Of a stretch of DNA of 64,000 bases, positions 8,990 through 17,860 are shown in pieces. Both the position numbers and the translations under genes were made by a program. Source of the DNA: Halomonas sp. 7T (GTDB lineage Bacteria > Pseudomonadota > Gammaproteobacteria > Pseudomonadales > Halomonadaceae). Position 1 is the stretch's first letter; each line of letters begins with the position of its first letter. The notes under the pieces are model-generated. The model saw only the letters and a program-made list of their open reading frames with translations, had not been told where the DNA came from and did no database searches. The stretch lies in NCBI RefSeq assembly GCF_025643255.1, contig NZ_CP087112.1, positions 1,798,001-1,862,000 on the forward strand, read 5' to 3'.

Positions 8990-9436
8990 ATGTTTCTCGA
9001 CAATCGCCAAGTGGCGATGGACAGCGTGCTGGAAGCGCTGGCCGATAGTATTGATTATTTCCAGGATAATATCGAACGCCTGCGCCCGTCGCTACGTGAT
9101 GCACTCAAACCGCACTATACCGAGCGGTTAGCGCAGATGCGTAAGCTTCAGGAGCTTGCCCGAGCGCATTTAAAAATGCTGCCAAGGGATGCCGATGTGG
9201 AGAGAGATGACTTTTTGTGGCTCTGGAGTCGTTTAAAAAGCTTCGTCGGTAACGATAGCCAAGTATTGATCAATGAGCTGCTGGAACAAGAGCGTGTTCT
9301 GATGCAAGCCCTCTCAACGCTATTTACCCATCCACTGCCCGATCCCATCGAGCCCATTGTGGAAGAGTGCATGCAGGGTTGCCGGAAACTGATACGTGAG
9401 CTTTATAGCCTACAAAAACGTAAGGCGCATCGCTGA
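8990..9436 (+). CDS. Small all-helical protein, possibly DUF2383/PA2169-like
   Basis: 148 aa with no signal peptide or membrane segment. The sequence is almost entirely amphipathic helix, with four predicted segments (about residues 5-30, 35-60, 70-105 and 115-145), suggesting a four-helix bundle. The pattern WSRLKSFVGND followed by LLEQERVLMQ and an LPDPI loop vaguely recalls the ferritin-like DUF2383/PA2169 family, but the match is not firm. It has a strong ribosome-binding site (GAAGGAGGT). It lies 88 nt downstream of rimK on the same strand, and the convergent sanA ends 3 nt after it. Function unknown. Confidence 0.6.
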   Translation: MFLDNRQVAMDSVLEALADSIDYFQDNIERLRPSLRDALKPHYTERLAQMRKLQELARAHLKMLPRDADVERDDFLWLWSRLKSFVGNDSQVLINELLEQERVLMQALSTLFTHPLPDPIEPIVEECMQGCRKLIRELYSLQKRKAHR

Positions 9437-9439
9437 TGA

Positions 9440-10264
9440 CTAACGCCCTCCAATGACAGGCGGATAGTAACGTCGCACAAGCTCTGTAAGGGTGTCAGCA
9501 CGCTGCCGGTTCTGTTCTGACTCGCTATGCTCGGTATAGTCGCCTTCCGATTGGCGAACACTGTCATTGCGGAGCGTTTCTTGCAAACGGGCATCAGGCT
9601 GATGTAGCTCGATAGGTTCTGGCGGGCCAAGAAAATAAGGCTCTCTACCCCATATATAAAGATCCCCAAGGGTGGCTACTCTCGCCACCCACTCGCGGGC
9701 GATTAATCGCCACTCCCCTGCCACACGCTCCTCTTCAGCTACGCAACCTATTACCTTTATACCTAGCGCACGGGCAATAAAGATTGCTCGCGGCAAGTGC
9801 CAGCTTTGGGTAACCAACAGTGCTTCGTTAAGTTGGAACACATCCCGCGAACGCGCTAACGTGTCGTAAGTGCTAAAACCAGCAAAATCCATTGTCATCT
9901 GTGCTGCAGGAACGCCGCGACGATAGAGTTCACGCCACATCGCCCGCGGCTCATTATAGGCTTGAGTGCGGTTATCCCCCGAAAGCAGCAGATGGTTTAC
10001 GCGCTGCTCTTCAATCAAACGGGCAGAGGTTCGCATACGCGCGTGAAAATGAGGGTTTCTTACACCACTGCGCGTCCAGTGAGAGGTGCCAAACACGATG
10101 GCGACGTTATGAGGTCGACACTCCTGCAAATGGCTATCAATATAACGGGCGGTGCTCGCAACGACCCAAAGATTGCCAGCAATAAATAATAATGTCGCCA
10201 ACAGCAAAAAAGCAGCTAGCGACATTATCAAACGCTTAAAAAATACGATTATAGTGCTGTGCAT
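9440..10264 (-). CDS. sanA: SanA/YdcF-like envelope protein (DUF218)
   Basis: 274-aa protein with one N-terminal membrane anchor (about residues 12-35) and a periplasmic DUF218 domain. It resembles E. coli SanA, which affects envelope permeability to vancomycin at high temperature. Family motifs are VFGTSHW, LLLSGDNRTQAYNEP, DFAGFSTYDTLAR and TQSWHLPRAIFIAR. It is longer than SanA (about 239 aa) because of a charged C-terminal extension rich in Gln, Arg and Glu. It starts 18 nt after sufT on the same strand and may be the last gene of the suf transcript. The catalytic activity of the family is not established. Confidence 0.85.
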   Translation of the reverse strand: MHSTIIVFFKRLIMSLAAFLLLATLLFIAGNLWVVASTARYIDSHLQECRPHNVAIVFGTSHWTRSGVRNPHFHARMRTSARLIEEQRVNHLLLSGDNRTQAYNEPRAMWRELYRRGVPAAQMTMDFAGFSTYDTLARSRDVFQLNEALLVTQSWHLPRAIFIARALGIKVIGCVAEEERVAGEWRLIAREWVARVATLGDLYIWGREPYFLGPPEPIELHQPDARLQETLRNDSVRQSEGDYTEHSESEQNRQRADTLTELVRRYYPPVIGGR

Positions 10265-10282
10265 CCCTTTCCCCAGCCGGGG

Positions 10283-10852
10283 TTAGAACATTCCGAGCTC
10301 AAGCTTAGCCTCGTCGCTCATCATGTCACGGCTCCAGGGAGGGCTAAAGACAATTTCGGTATGCACCTTATTAATTTGCGGTGCGCCCAAAATTTTATTA
10401 CGTGCATCGGCAGCAATGACGTCTCCCATTCCGCACCCTGGGGCAGTCAGCGTCATGCGGATGGTGACCATGCGTTCACCGCTGATTAATCGCTCAAGGC
10501 GGCAACCATACACCAGCCCAAGATCCACGATATTTACCGGTATTTCAGGGTCGAAACAGGTGCGAAGCTGCTCCCATACAAAGGCTTCGATTTCTTCGTC
10601 GCTGGCACTTTCTGGCAGGGTAGGCTGCGGCAACGGCTCCAGCCCTAACGCATCTAAATTGCGCCCTTCAATCAGGTAGAGGCGCCCCTCAAAACCAACG
10701 CTCACCGTACTGCCTTTGGCTTGCATAACGCTAACGATACTGTCTTCAGCCAAGGTTTCCGTTTTACCAAACGGAATAGCAATGGCCTCTACATCACGTT
10801 GGAGCGGCAGCTTCTGACCGCGTTCGAGGCTGGCAACTTGCTCGATATCCAT
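10283..10852 (-). CDS. sufT: Fe-S cluster assembly protein SufT
   Basis: 189 aa. The N-terminal part (about residues 1-85) is the SufT-specific extension. The C-terminal part (about 90-185) is the MIP18/DUF59 domain with DPEIPVNIVDLGLVYG, the conserved TAPGCGMG cysteine loop and a FSPPWSRDMMS motif. SufT proteins help deliver Fe-S clusters to target enzymes. It sits 22 nt after sufS in the suf operon, which fits. AAAGGA precedes the ATG. Confidence 0.93.
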   Translation of the reverse strand: MDIEQVASLERGQKLPLQRDVEAIAIPFGKTETLAEDSIVSVMQAKGSTVSVGFEGRLYLIEGRNLDALGLEPLPQPTLPESASDEEIEAFVWEQLRTCFDPEIPVNIVDLGLVYGCRLERLISGERMVTIRMTLTAPGCGMGDVIAADARNKILGAPQINKVHTEIVFSPPWSRDMMSDEAKLELGMF

Positions 10853-10874
10853 AACTATCCTTTAGTGACCGCCC

Positions 10875-12140
10875 TTAACGCACCATACCAATAACACGAT
10901 TTAGCGCTGCGACAAATCTATCTACCTCATCAAGGGTATTATACGCGGCAAATGACGCGCGGCATGTGGCATCCACACCAAAATGATGCAAAAGCGGCTG
11001 GGCACAGTGGTGTCCGGTGCGAATTGCCACACCCAACTGATCAATGAGTAGACCAATATCTTGGGAGTGAGCACCCTCAACCACAAAGGAAAGCACTCCT
11101 GCTTTATGAGGTGATGTACCCAGTATCCGCAGGCCCTCGATGTTACTCACCGCCTGAGTCGCATGGTTTAGCAGCACCGCTTCCCAGGCACTAATGGCTT
11201 CAACGCCTACGCTCTCCATCCACTCAAGTGCCCTGCCTAAAGCGATCACTTCGGCAATAGCGGGCGTGCCAGCTTCAAACTTATGTGGCGTCTCAGCAAA
11301 GGTAGTCCCTGCATCAAAGGAGACGGTTTTAATCATCTCTCCGCCGCCCTGCCAAGGGGGCATTGCGTCGAGTAGCGCTTTTTTCCCATAAAGCACGCCA
11401 ACACCCGTTGGCCCATACACCTTGTGGCCAGAAAACGCATAGAAGTCAGCATCAATGTCCTGCACGTCTACTTTCTGGTGAGGTGTTGCCTGGGCGCCAT
11501 CAACTAAGATTAGCGCACCGTGCTGATGAGCGAGCGTTGCCATTTCCTTCACTGGATTAATAGTGCCCAATGCATTGGAAACGTGGTTCACGGCCACTAG
11601 CTTAGTGCGTTCACTGAGTAGCTCACGATAAGCGGGCATATCCAGTGCGCCGCGCTCGTCAACCGGGATGACTTTCATCGTAAAGCCGCGCTCAGCCGCC
11701 AGCAGCTGCCAAGGCACAATGTTGGAGTGGTGCTCCAACATAGAAATCAGCACCTCATCTCCCGGGCCGAGATTTGCCCGGCCCCAGCTTTGCGCCACTA
11801 AGTTGATCGCCTCGGTGGTACCACGCGTAAAGATAATTTGACGCGCGTCTTCCGCATTGAGAAACGCTTTAACCCGGTGACGCGTGCCTTCAAACGCTGC
11901 TGTGGCTTCGTCTGACAGGGTATGCAAGCCACGGTGGATATTGGCGTTATAGCGCGAATAGTAGTCGCTGATGACCTCAATAACTTGGCGAGGCGTTTGA
12001 CTCGTCGCCGCGTTATCGAAATAAATCAGCGGCTTGCCATGCACTTCCCGGTGCAATATCGGGAAGTCTTCGCGCAGCGCAGCGACATCAAAGGGTTCAT
12101 GGGTATGCGCTTGCGGCTTCTCAATCACGGAATGGGGCAT
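10875..12140 (-). CDS. sufS: Cysteine desulfurase SufS
   Basis: PLP-dependent enzyme, 421 aa, that takes sulfur from cysteine for Fe-S cluster assembly. The PLP lysine is Lys240 in SGHKVYGPTG. The persulfide-carrying cysteine is Cys379 in RTGHHCAQP. The N-terminal YFDNAATSQTP motif is typical of group II desulfurases. AAGGAG lies upstream of the ATG, 14 nt after sufD. SufS usually needs SufE or SufU as sulfur acceptor, and neither gene is in this operon. Confidence 0.97.
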   Translation of the reverse strand: MPHSVIEKPQAHTHEPFDVAALREDFPILHREVHGKPLIYFDNAATSQTPRQVIEVISDYYSRYNANIHRGLHTLSDEATAAFEGTRHRVKAFLNAEDARQIIFTRGTTEAINLVAQSWGRANLGPGDEVLISMLEHHSNIVPWQLLAAERGFTMKVIPVDERGALDMPAYRELLSERTKLVAVNHVSNALGTINPVKEMATLAHQHGALILVDGAQATPHQKVDVQDIDADFYAFSGHKVYGPTGVGVLYGKKALLDAMPPWQGGGEMIKTVSFDAGTTFAETPHKFEAGTPAIAEVIALGRALEWMESVGVEAISAWEAVLLNHATQAVSNIEGLRILGTSPHKAGVLSFVVEGAHSQDIGLLIDQLGVAIRTGHHCAQPLLHHFGVDATCRASFAAYNTLDEVDRFVAALNRVIGMVR

Positions 12141-12154
12141 CGATAGCTCCTTGG

Positions 12155-13495
12155 TTAATCGTTGAGCGAAACAGCCGCTTCCACTAAGCCTGCTAAGTTG
12201 AAGCGCTCAGGCAGCTTGCCTGCTACCGCCAGCTCAACCCGCTCGGCAATTACGTCAAGTGCCACTTGTTCAAGCACTTCACCTGCGAATGCCAAGGTCA
12301 ACAGGCCCCGTGCCGTTGCTTCATCAATACCACGGGTACGCAGCGCGTAAATCGCGTCTTCGTCCAACTGTCCGGTCGTTGTGCCGTGGGAGCACTTCAC
12401 GTCGTCCGCGTAGATTTCAAGCTCAGGCTTGGCATCAATCTGCGCACGATCTGACAGCAGCAGGTTCTGATTGCTCTGGAAGCCTTCAATCTTCTGGCTG
12501 TCACGCTTCACGTACACTTTGCCATTAAAGACACCGTGGGCGCGGTCATCCAGAATGCCTTTGTAGTTCTCGTTCGAGAACGTCAGCGGCGCGTTGTGGT
12601 TTACCTTGGTGTGGTTATCCACGTGCTGGCGACCCTGACCAAAGAACAAACCATAGAAGTTCGTTTCAGCGCCCTGGCCATTTAAATCACTAATCAGGTC
12701 GTTGCGCACCAGCGCCCCGCCCAGATTCAGGTTGTAGGAGGTGTAACGGCTGTCGCGGTTCTGCTCGACGTGAATGCTCGCCACATGCATATCACCCAGC
12801 GGTGCTTCCTGGAGCTTATAGTGATTCAGGATCGCTCCACGATCCAGCATCAGCTCGGCCACCACATTGGTGAAATTGGCGGCATCCGCCTCGCCGGCAT
12901 AATGCTCAATCAGGATAGCTTCACTACGTCCGGCCGCTTCCACCAAAATGCGCGGATGGCTCATCACCGGCGTGCCTGCACGGGAAAGAAACTGCAGCAA
13001 AATGGGCTTTTCGACCACCGTGCCCGGCGCGATGCGTACTACCGCACCCTCTTCCATAAATGCCGTATTCAATGCTGCAAAGGGTGAGAAGTCCACACCG
13101 GTTAAGCGTCCTAAAGGGCCACCAACCGCTTCGTGATTCTCCGTGAGCGCTTTGGAAAGCGGCATGACCTGTACGCTGCTCGGCAGTGCCTCTAAATCAG
13201 ACAGCGCGGCAGAAAAGACACCATCCACAAACGTTAGCCGGTAGGCATCCAGCGGCAGCGTGATGGCAGCCGCTTGCGCCTGGGAGAACTCCGCGTTATC
13301 GGCCAGGGCAAAATTGCCCTTGGCGATGGCGCGCACGTCGGTGTACTTCCACTCTTCGTCGCGGCGAGTCGGGAACCCCATCGCATCAAAACGAGCAGCC
13401 CCCGCCTGGCGGCGGGCAGCAATCCAGGTGGGCTCGCCAACGCGCTGCTGGCTACGCGTGGCTAGCGTGTCCAAAAACGTTTGCGTATCGCTCAT
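12155..13495 (-). CDS. sufD: Fe-S cluster assembly scaffold subunit SufD
   Basis: 446 aa, a right-handed beta-helix protein of the SufBC2D scaffold complex. Recognisable parts are the N-terminal FPTRRDEEWKYTD motif, the central beta-helix, and the C-terminal KCSHGTTTGQLDEDAIYALR region with conserved Cys-Ser-His. Its start codon overlaps the sufC stop in an ATGA arrangement, indicating translational coupling. GGAG precedes the ATG. Confidence 0.97.
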   Translation of the reverse strand: MSDTQTFLDTLATRSQQRVGEPTWIAARRQAGAARFDAMGFPTRRDEEWKYTDVRAIAKGNFALADNAEFSQAQAAAITLPLDAYRLTFVDGVFSAALSDLEALPSSVQVMPLSKALTENHEAVGGPLGRLTGVDFSPFAALNTAFMEEGAVVRIAPGTVVEKPILLQFLSRAGTPVMSHPRILVEAAGRSEAILIEHYAGEADAANFTNVVAELMLDRGAILNHYKLQEAPLGDMHVASIHVEQNRDSRYTSYNLNLGGALVRNDLISDLNGQGAETNFYGLFFGQGRQHVDNHTKVNHNAPLTFSNENYKGILDDRAHGVFNGKVYVKRDSQKIEGFQSNQNLLLSDRAQIDAKPELEIYADDVKCSHGTTTGQLDEDAIYALRTRGIDEATARGLLTLAFAGEVLEQVALDVIAERVELAVAGKLPERFNLAGLVEAAVSLND

Positions 13496-14241
13496 GCTAC
13501 GGACTCCTCAATGCCTTCGTAACCATTGGCCTCAAGCTCTTTGGCAAGCTCAGCATCGCCGGTTTTGACGATACGGCCGTCCACCAGGACATGGACCTTG
13601 TCCGGTACGATGTAGTCCAGCAGGCGCTGGTAGTGAGTGACCAACAGAATGGCGCGCTCTTCGGCACGCAGACTGTTCACGCCATCGGCAACGACTTTCA
13701 TCGCGTCGATATCGAGGCCTGAGTCGATTTCATCGAGCATGGCAAGCTTCGGCTGAAGTACCAACATCTGCAGAATTTCGTTACGCTTTTTCTCACCGCC
13801 AGAAAAACCTTCGTTCACCGCGCGCTGCAGGAAGCTGGCGTCCATTTTCATAAAGCCGAGCTTCTCTTTTACAAGCTTCATGAATTCTGGAGCGGGCATT
13901 TCGCCTTCGCCACGGGCAACACGCTGGGCGTTAAGCGCAGACTTCAGCAGGTAGATGTTTTTGACACCCGGGATTTCCACCGGATACTGGAAACCCAGCA
14001 GCAGGCCCGCTTGGGCGCGCTCTTCAATTTCCATTTCCAGCACGTCTTGACCTTCAAACGTGATGCTGCCTTGAGTCACTTCGTAGCCATCTTTACCAGC
14101 GATAACCGCTGACAAAGTGGATTTACCCGCGCCGTTGGGGCCCATGATGGCGTGCACTTCACCGGCATTGATGGTGAGCGTCAGGCCTTTCAGAATCTCT
14201 TTACCTTCGACGGTGACGTGTAAATCGTTAACTTGCAACAT
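13492..14241 (-). CDS. sufC: SufC ATPase of the Fe-S cluster assembly complex
   Basis: Soluble ABC-type ATPase, 249 aa, that energises the SufBCD scaffold. The Walker A motif is GPNGAGKST (about residues 35-43), the signature is FSGGEKKRNE, and Walker B is LAMLDEIDSGLD. It overlaps sufD by 4 nt. A 74-nt gap separates it from sufB. Confidence 0.97.
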   Translation of the reverse strand: MLQVNDLHVTVEGKEILKGLTLTINAGEVHAIMGPNGAGKSTLSAVIAGKDGYEVTQGSITFEGQDVLEMEIEERAQAGLLLGFQYPVEIPGVKNIYLLKSALNAQRVARGEGEMPAPEFMKLVKEKLGFMKMDASFLQRAVNEGFSGGEKKRNEILQMLVLQPKLAMLDEIDSGLDIDAMKVVADGVNSLRAEERAILLVTHYQRLLDYIVPDKVHVLVDGRIVKTGDAELAKELEANGYEGIEESVA

Positions 14242-14315
14242 AATAATCGCCTTATTAATGCTTTCGGGTCGCAGTCGCGACGCGCTTAAATAATTAGCAA
14301 GAAACCGGAGTTCTT

Positions 14316-15758
14316 TTAACCCACGGCGCCTTCTAGCGTTACGTTGAGCAGCGCTTCCGCTTCAACTGCAAACTCCATCGGCAGCTCTTGGAAAACATCT
14401 TTACAGAAGCCGTTCACAATCATGCTGACCGCATCTTCTTCTGAGATACCGCGGCTCTGGCAGTAGAAGAGCTGGTCTTCACCGATTTTTGAGGTGGTGG
14501 CTTCGTGCTCGATGGTCGCCGTGCTGTTACCAATTTCCTGATAAGGGAACGTGTGGGCACCACACTTGTCGCCAATCAGCAGCGAATCACACTGGGTAAA
14601 GTTACGCGCGCCCTTGGCACGCGGCCCGATTTTAACAAGACCACGGTAGGACTGGTCGCTCTTACCCGCCGAGATGCCTTTAGCCACGATATAGGAGCGC
14701 GTGCCTTCACCGATGTGAATCATCTTGGTGCCGGTGTCAGCCTGTTGACGGCCATTGGTGACGGCAACGGAGTAGAACTCACCGATGCTGTCTTTACCGC
14801 GCAGCACGCATGAGGGGTATTTCCAAGTGATCGCCGAGCCGGTTTCTACCTGTGTCCAGCTAATGCGCGAACGCTCGCCACGGCAGTCGCCACGCTTGGT
14901 CACGAAGTTGTAGATACCGCCTTTACCCTCTTCGTCACCGGGGTACCAGTTCTGAACGGTCGAGTATTTGATATAGGCATCGTCCAGCGCTACCAGCTCT
15001 ACGACCGCTGCGTGCAGCTGGTTCTCATCGCGCATAGGCGCGGTGCAGCCTTCCAGGTAAGAGACCTGGGCACGGTCTTCACAGATAATCAGCGTGCGCT
15101 CAAATTGGCCGGTATTAGCAGCGTTAATGCGGAAATACGTGGAGAGTTCCATCGGACACTTCACACCTTCCGGTACGAAGACGAACGAACCATCCGTGAA
15201 TACGGCGGAGTTCAACGCAGCAAAGTAGTTATCCGCTACCGGAACAACCGTACCCAGGTACTGCTTAATCAGTTCAGGATAATCACGGATCGCTTCGGAA
15301 ATAGAGCAGAAGATAACGCCAGCTTCTGCTAACTCTTTTTTGAACGTCGTTGTCACAGACACTGAGTCAAATACGGCATCTACCGCAACGCCTGCCAAGG
15401 CCGCCCGCTCATGCAGCGGAATACCCAGCTTCTCATAAGTTTCCAGCAGTTTAGGATCAACTTCATCCAAGCTTTGGGGGCGGTCTTCAGGGCGCTTGGG
15501 CGCACTAAAATAGGAAATTGACTGGTAGTCGATGGGCGGATAATCCAGGTGAGCCCATGAGGGCGACTCCATCTTTAACCACTGGCGATACGCATCTAAG
15601 CGCCACTCCAGCATCCACTCCGGCTCGCCCTTCTTTTTAGAAATAAAGGCAATGGTGTTTTCATCCAGGCCAGGTGGCAGGGTGTCGCTCTCAATATCTG
15701 TTACAAAGCCTTCTTTGTAATCGCGACGAACCAACTGTTCCATTTCTTCGCTTGCCAT
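14316..15758 (-). CDS. sufB: Fe-S cluster assembly scaffold subunit SufB
   Basis: 480 aa from ATG 15758. The scaffold subunit on which the cluster is built. Diagnostic segments include [36 protein letters not shown] and the C-terminal [17 protein letters not shown] loop, whose Cys and following His/Glu are implicated in cluster assembly. The frame extends 16 codons upstream, but GGAGGG seven bases before ATG 15758 supports the shorter form, which starts like other SufB proteins. It is the first structural gene after the Rrf2 regulator, 79 nt downstream. Confidence 0.97.
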   Translation of the reverse strand: MASEEMEQLVRRDYKEGFVTDIESDTLPPGLDENTIAFISKKKGEPEWMLEWRLDAYRQWLKMESPSWAHLDYPPIDYQSISYFSAPKRPEDRPQSLDEVDPKLLETYEKLGIPLHERAALAGVAVDAVFDSVSVTTTFKKELAEAGVIFCSISEAIRDYPELIKQYLGTVVPVADNYFAALNSAVFTDGSFVFVPEGVKCPMELSTYFRINAANTGQFERTLIICEDRAQVSYLEGCTAPMRDENQLHAAVVELVALDDAYIKYSTVQNWYPGDEEGKGGIYNFVTKRGDCRGERSRISWTQVETGSAITWKYPSCVLRGKDSIGEFYSVAVTNGRQQADTGTKMIHIGEGTRSYIVAKGISAGKSDQSYRGLVKIGPRAKGARNFTQCDSLLIGDKCGAHTFPYQEIGNSTATIEHEATTSKIGEDQLFYCQSRGISEEDAVSMIVNGFCKDVFQELPMEFAVEAEALLNVTLEGAVG

Positions 15759-15837
15759 GGTGATACCCTCCGGGGCAGTTGGATGGCGAGAGGTGCTCGC
15801 CGTCAATTAGTCAATACAGCCTGTCTGCTGGGCTTGT

Positions 15838-16302
15838 TTAAGCCGAGGCAGCGGACAGGCTGATCGTTTGAATTGGTAGCTGAACAGGCAGCTTGATCGG
15901 CGTGGTATCCGCCAAGTGCGCGAGCGTTACGCTTTCTAAAAGCGTTCGAATGGCGAGCGAGACGCGCTGCCAGTTATCTGACACTCCGCAAGTGGCCGCA
16001 AGCTCGCACTCACCTTCCGCTTGGCTGCACTCGGTCATCGCCACCGGCCCTTCAATAGCTGAAATAATTTCTGCTGTCGTAATATGCGAGGCGGGCCGTG
16101 CGAGGCGATAGCCCCCCTGCGCACCGCGCTGAGAGTCCAGTAAGCCTGCTTTCACCAGCATCTTCAGCGTTTTACTGACTGTTGGATGGGGCAGTTGAAC
16201 TGCCTCCGCTAAATCAGCCGCCGTATGCGACGCCTGGGGATAGCGGGCAATTTGTGCCATTACCACCGCTGCATAGTCTGTCAGCCGAGAAAGCTTAAGC
16301 AT
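15838..16302 (-). CDS. Rrf2 family regulator of the suf operon (IscR/SufR-like)
   Basis: 154 aa, a winged-helix Rrf2 protein resembling the 'SUF system Fe-S assembly regulator' group. The DNA-binding helix-turn-helix is at about residues 27-50 (ADLAEAVQLPHPTVSKTLK) with the wing GAQGGYRLARP at 60-70. Three cysteines at 92, 99 and 105 match the cluster-binding cysteines of IscR (92, 98, 104), so it probably senses Fe-S status and represses its own operon. An IscR-like dyad overlaps the -10 of the promoter in front. An upstream in-frame start eight codons earlier is possible, but GGGAG fits ATG 16302. Confidence 0.93.
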   Translation of the reverse strand: MLKLSRLTDYAAVVMAQIARYPQASHTAADLAEAVQLPHPTVSKTLKMLVKAGLLDSQRGAQGGYRLARPASHITTAEIISAIEGPVAMTECSQAEGECELAATCGVSDNWQRVSLAIRTLLESVTLAHLADTTPIKLPVQLPIQTISLSAASA

Positions 16303-16344
16303 GTGAACTCCCGTTCGCCGTTGCAATTGGCCTAGCTGTTAATT

Positions 16345-16380
16345 GGGTACCATTTTAGTCCTGTATAAATTTGATGTGAA
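16345..16380 (-). promoter_or_regulatory. suf operon promoter with IscR-type operator
   Basis: On the minus strand, TTCACA (16375-16380) and TAAAAT (16352-16357) are separated by exactly 17 bp and match sigma-70 at five of six positions each. The segment 16345-16366 reads ATACAGGACTAAAATGGTAC on the minus strand, close to the type I IscR/Rrf2 pattern (ATA..GACTA....GT...TAT), and covers the -10 element. This position fits repression by the Rrf2 protein encoded just downstream. Confidence 0.65.
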
Positions 16381-16443
16381 GCCCTTGAGCAAAATCGTTA
16401 GCAATATGGGCAAAATAACAGCACGTTCGGCTCTAATCGCATC

Positions 16444-16462
16444 AAAAACAACAATCATTATC
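16444..16462. promoter_or_regulatory. Fur-box-like sequence
   Basis: The 19 bases contain a full right half (AATCATTATC) and match the classical Fur box GATAATGATAATCATTATC at 14 of 19 positions by eye. It lies 64 bp upstream of the suf -35 and 127 bp upstream of the yjfB-like start. Fur control of suf is known in enterics, so this is plausible but unproven. Confidence 0.35.
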
Positions 16463-16589
16463 ATTTAAAAAACTATTATTGATGCTCGCCTTTTCGCCCA
16501 TGGTTTACATCAATACTCAACCTCTGATAGCTTCAAAGATTATTAGATGCCAATAATGTAAAAGGCATTGGGATCGCACAGGAGGCTTT

Positions 16590-16793
16590 ATGGATTCAGT
16601 AGTTAACAACATGGTAGGCGCGTCAATGGCGTTGCAGCAGGCGCAAGTCGCTCAACAAGCACAACTCAGCGTTTTTAAAGATGCGTTAGATGGGCAAGCG
16701 GCACATATCTCCGCATTAATGGACACGATTTCCATGGAGCCACAGCTAGCAACAAGCGGCAGCGTAGGCACATTGATTAACACAACGGCTTGA
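16590..16793 (+). CDS. YjfB family small protein (putative motility protein)
   Basis: 67-aa protein with the features of the YjfB_motility family: a hydrophobic, Gln/Ala-rich N-terminal helix (ALQQAQVAQQAQLSVFKDAL) and a short polar end with LATSGSVGTLINT. AGGAGG lies just before the ATG. It is monocistronic, with its own terminator 33 nt downstream. The family name derives from a loose association with flagellar genes; no flagellar gene is in this window. Confidence 0.75.
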   Translation: MDSVVNNMVGASMALQQAQVAQQAQLSVFKDALDGQAAHISALMDTISMEPQLATSGSVGTLINTTA

Positions 16794-16826
16794 GCACGCT
16801 GTCTAGCCATTTGATGCGTAGGTAAA

Positions 16827-16861
16827 TAAAAATAGCCCCTTAATTTAAAGGGGCTATTTTT
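16827..16861 (+). terminator. Bidirectional terminator between yjfB-like gene and yjdM
   Basis: A 14-bp stem (AAAAATAGCCCCTT and its complement) with a 6-nt loop, flanked by A-run and T-run. It serves the convergent genes on both sides. Confidence 0.92.
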
Positions 16862-16894
16862 ATTTCGACGTTAGATACTGGTGGCATCCGTTCG

Positions 16895-17236
16895 TTACGC
16901 TTTCTTAACAAACTCAGACTTCAGTTTCATCGGGCCGATACCGTCAATTTTACAGTCAATATCATGATCACCCTCGACGAGTCGGATACTCTTCACCTTG
17001 GTACCCACTTTAACTACTAGCGAACTGCCTTTTACCTTTAAATCTTTAATTACCGTCACGCTGTCACCATCAGCAAGCACGTTACCATTGGCGTCTCTAA
17101 CACTCTTTAACGTCTCTTCTGAGCTCTCTTCCGACACTTTCGACCACTCATTGCCACACTCTGGGCAGACGTACTGCAAACCATCATCGTAGGTAAATTC
17201 TGAGGCACAGGCAGGACAGTTGGGTAAACGACTCAT
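16895..17236 (-). CDS. yjdM: Zinc-ribbon protein YjdM (PhnA)
   Basis: 113 aa. The N-terminal zinc ribbon has cysteines at 7, 10, 24 and 27 (CPAC and CPEC). The C-terminal SH3-like KOW-type domain begins at the [25 protein letters not shown] region. This is the protein formerly named PhnA in E. coli; despite the name it is not a phosphonate hydrolase, and its role is unknown. GGAG precedes the ATG. Confidence 0.93.
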   Translation of the reverse strand: MSRLPNCPACASEFTYDDGLQYVCPECGNEWSKVSEESSEETLKSVRDANGNVLADGDSVTVIKDLKVKGSSLVVKVGTKVKSIRLVEGDHDIDCKIDGIGPMKLKSEFVKKA

Positions 17237-17307
17237 GTAAAGCTCCAGCGCTAATAAAGCGAAGGAGCCTACACGGCTTTAATAAAATGTCCAGCCGATA
17301 CCTGTCA

Positions 17308-17784
17308 TCAATCCCGCTGAAAAGTACCCACTAACCGATTCATGCCTAATAGATTTGGCTCCACTTCTTTAAGCAGCTCAGCAAGTGTTAACCCTTCAGG
17401 TAGGTTAGTTTGATGATCTAATGCCAGGACCCAAAAATAATAGAGGTGCGGGCCATGACCTTCGGGAGGCATTGGGCCTCCATAGCCCTGATTGCCAAAA
17501 TCGTTGGTACCTGCAGTACCCAAGGCCGTTTTTTCAGTGAGCTGAACAACATCACTTGGCAAGTTATAAAGTACCCAGTGAACAAACCCATAGCTGCCCT
17601 CTTTAACGAGCGGAGCATCGGGGTCATGGCAAATCACAGCAAAGCCTTTTGTGCCTTCTGGTGCGCCCTGCCATGCCAAGGCTGGCGATATATCATCGCC
17701 AACCCCGGTATATTGAGCGGGAATAGGTTGGTGATTCCCAAACGTACTACTTGTAACCTGCATTGAGGATAAGGCAAAACCCAT
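17308..17784 (-). CDS. YbhB/YbcL family PEBP-like protein
   Basis: 158 aa, phosphatidylethanolamine-binding-protein fold related to Raf kinase inhibitor proteins. The hallmark motifs are present: DDISPALAWQGAPEGTKGFA, CHDPDAP, FVHWVLYNLP, and GPMPPEGHGPHLYYFWVLALD, which form the anion-binding pocket. No signal peptide, so cytoplasmic like YbhB. AAGGAG lies upstream of the ATG. The biological ligand of bacterial members is not known. Confidence 0.92.
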   Translation of the reverse strand: MGFALSSMQVTSSTFGNHQPIPAQYTGVGDDISPALAWQGAPEGTKGFAVICHDPDAPLVKEGSYGFVHWVLYNLPSDVVQLTEKTALGTAGTNDFGNQGYGGPMPPEGHGPHLYYFWVLALDHQTNLPEGLTLAELLKEVEPNLLGMNRLVGTFQRD

Positions 17785-17860
17785 GCTGCTCTCCTTGGTA
17801 CCGGTGACTTGTGCGTTGTGTGCTATTGAATGTAGCTAAGTAATGAATGTAGCTAAGGTA

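Noticed and set aside
16549..16556. GCCAATAA as a sigma-28 flagellar -10 element for the yjfB-like gene
   Set aside because: The TAAA -35 element is missing at the required spacing, so this is probably chance.
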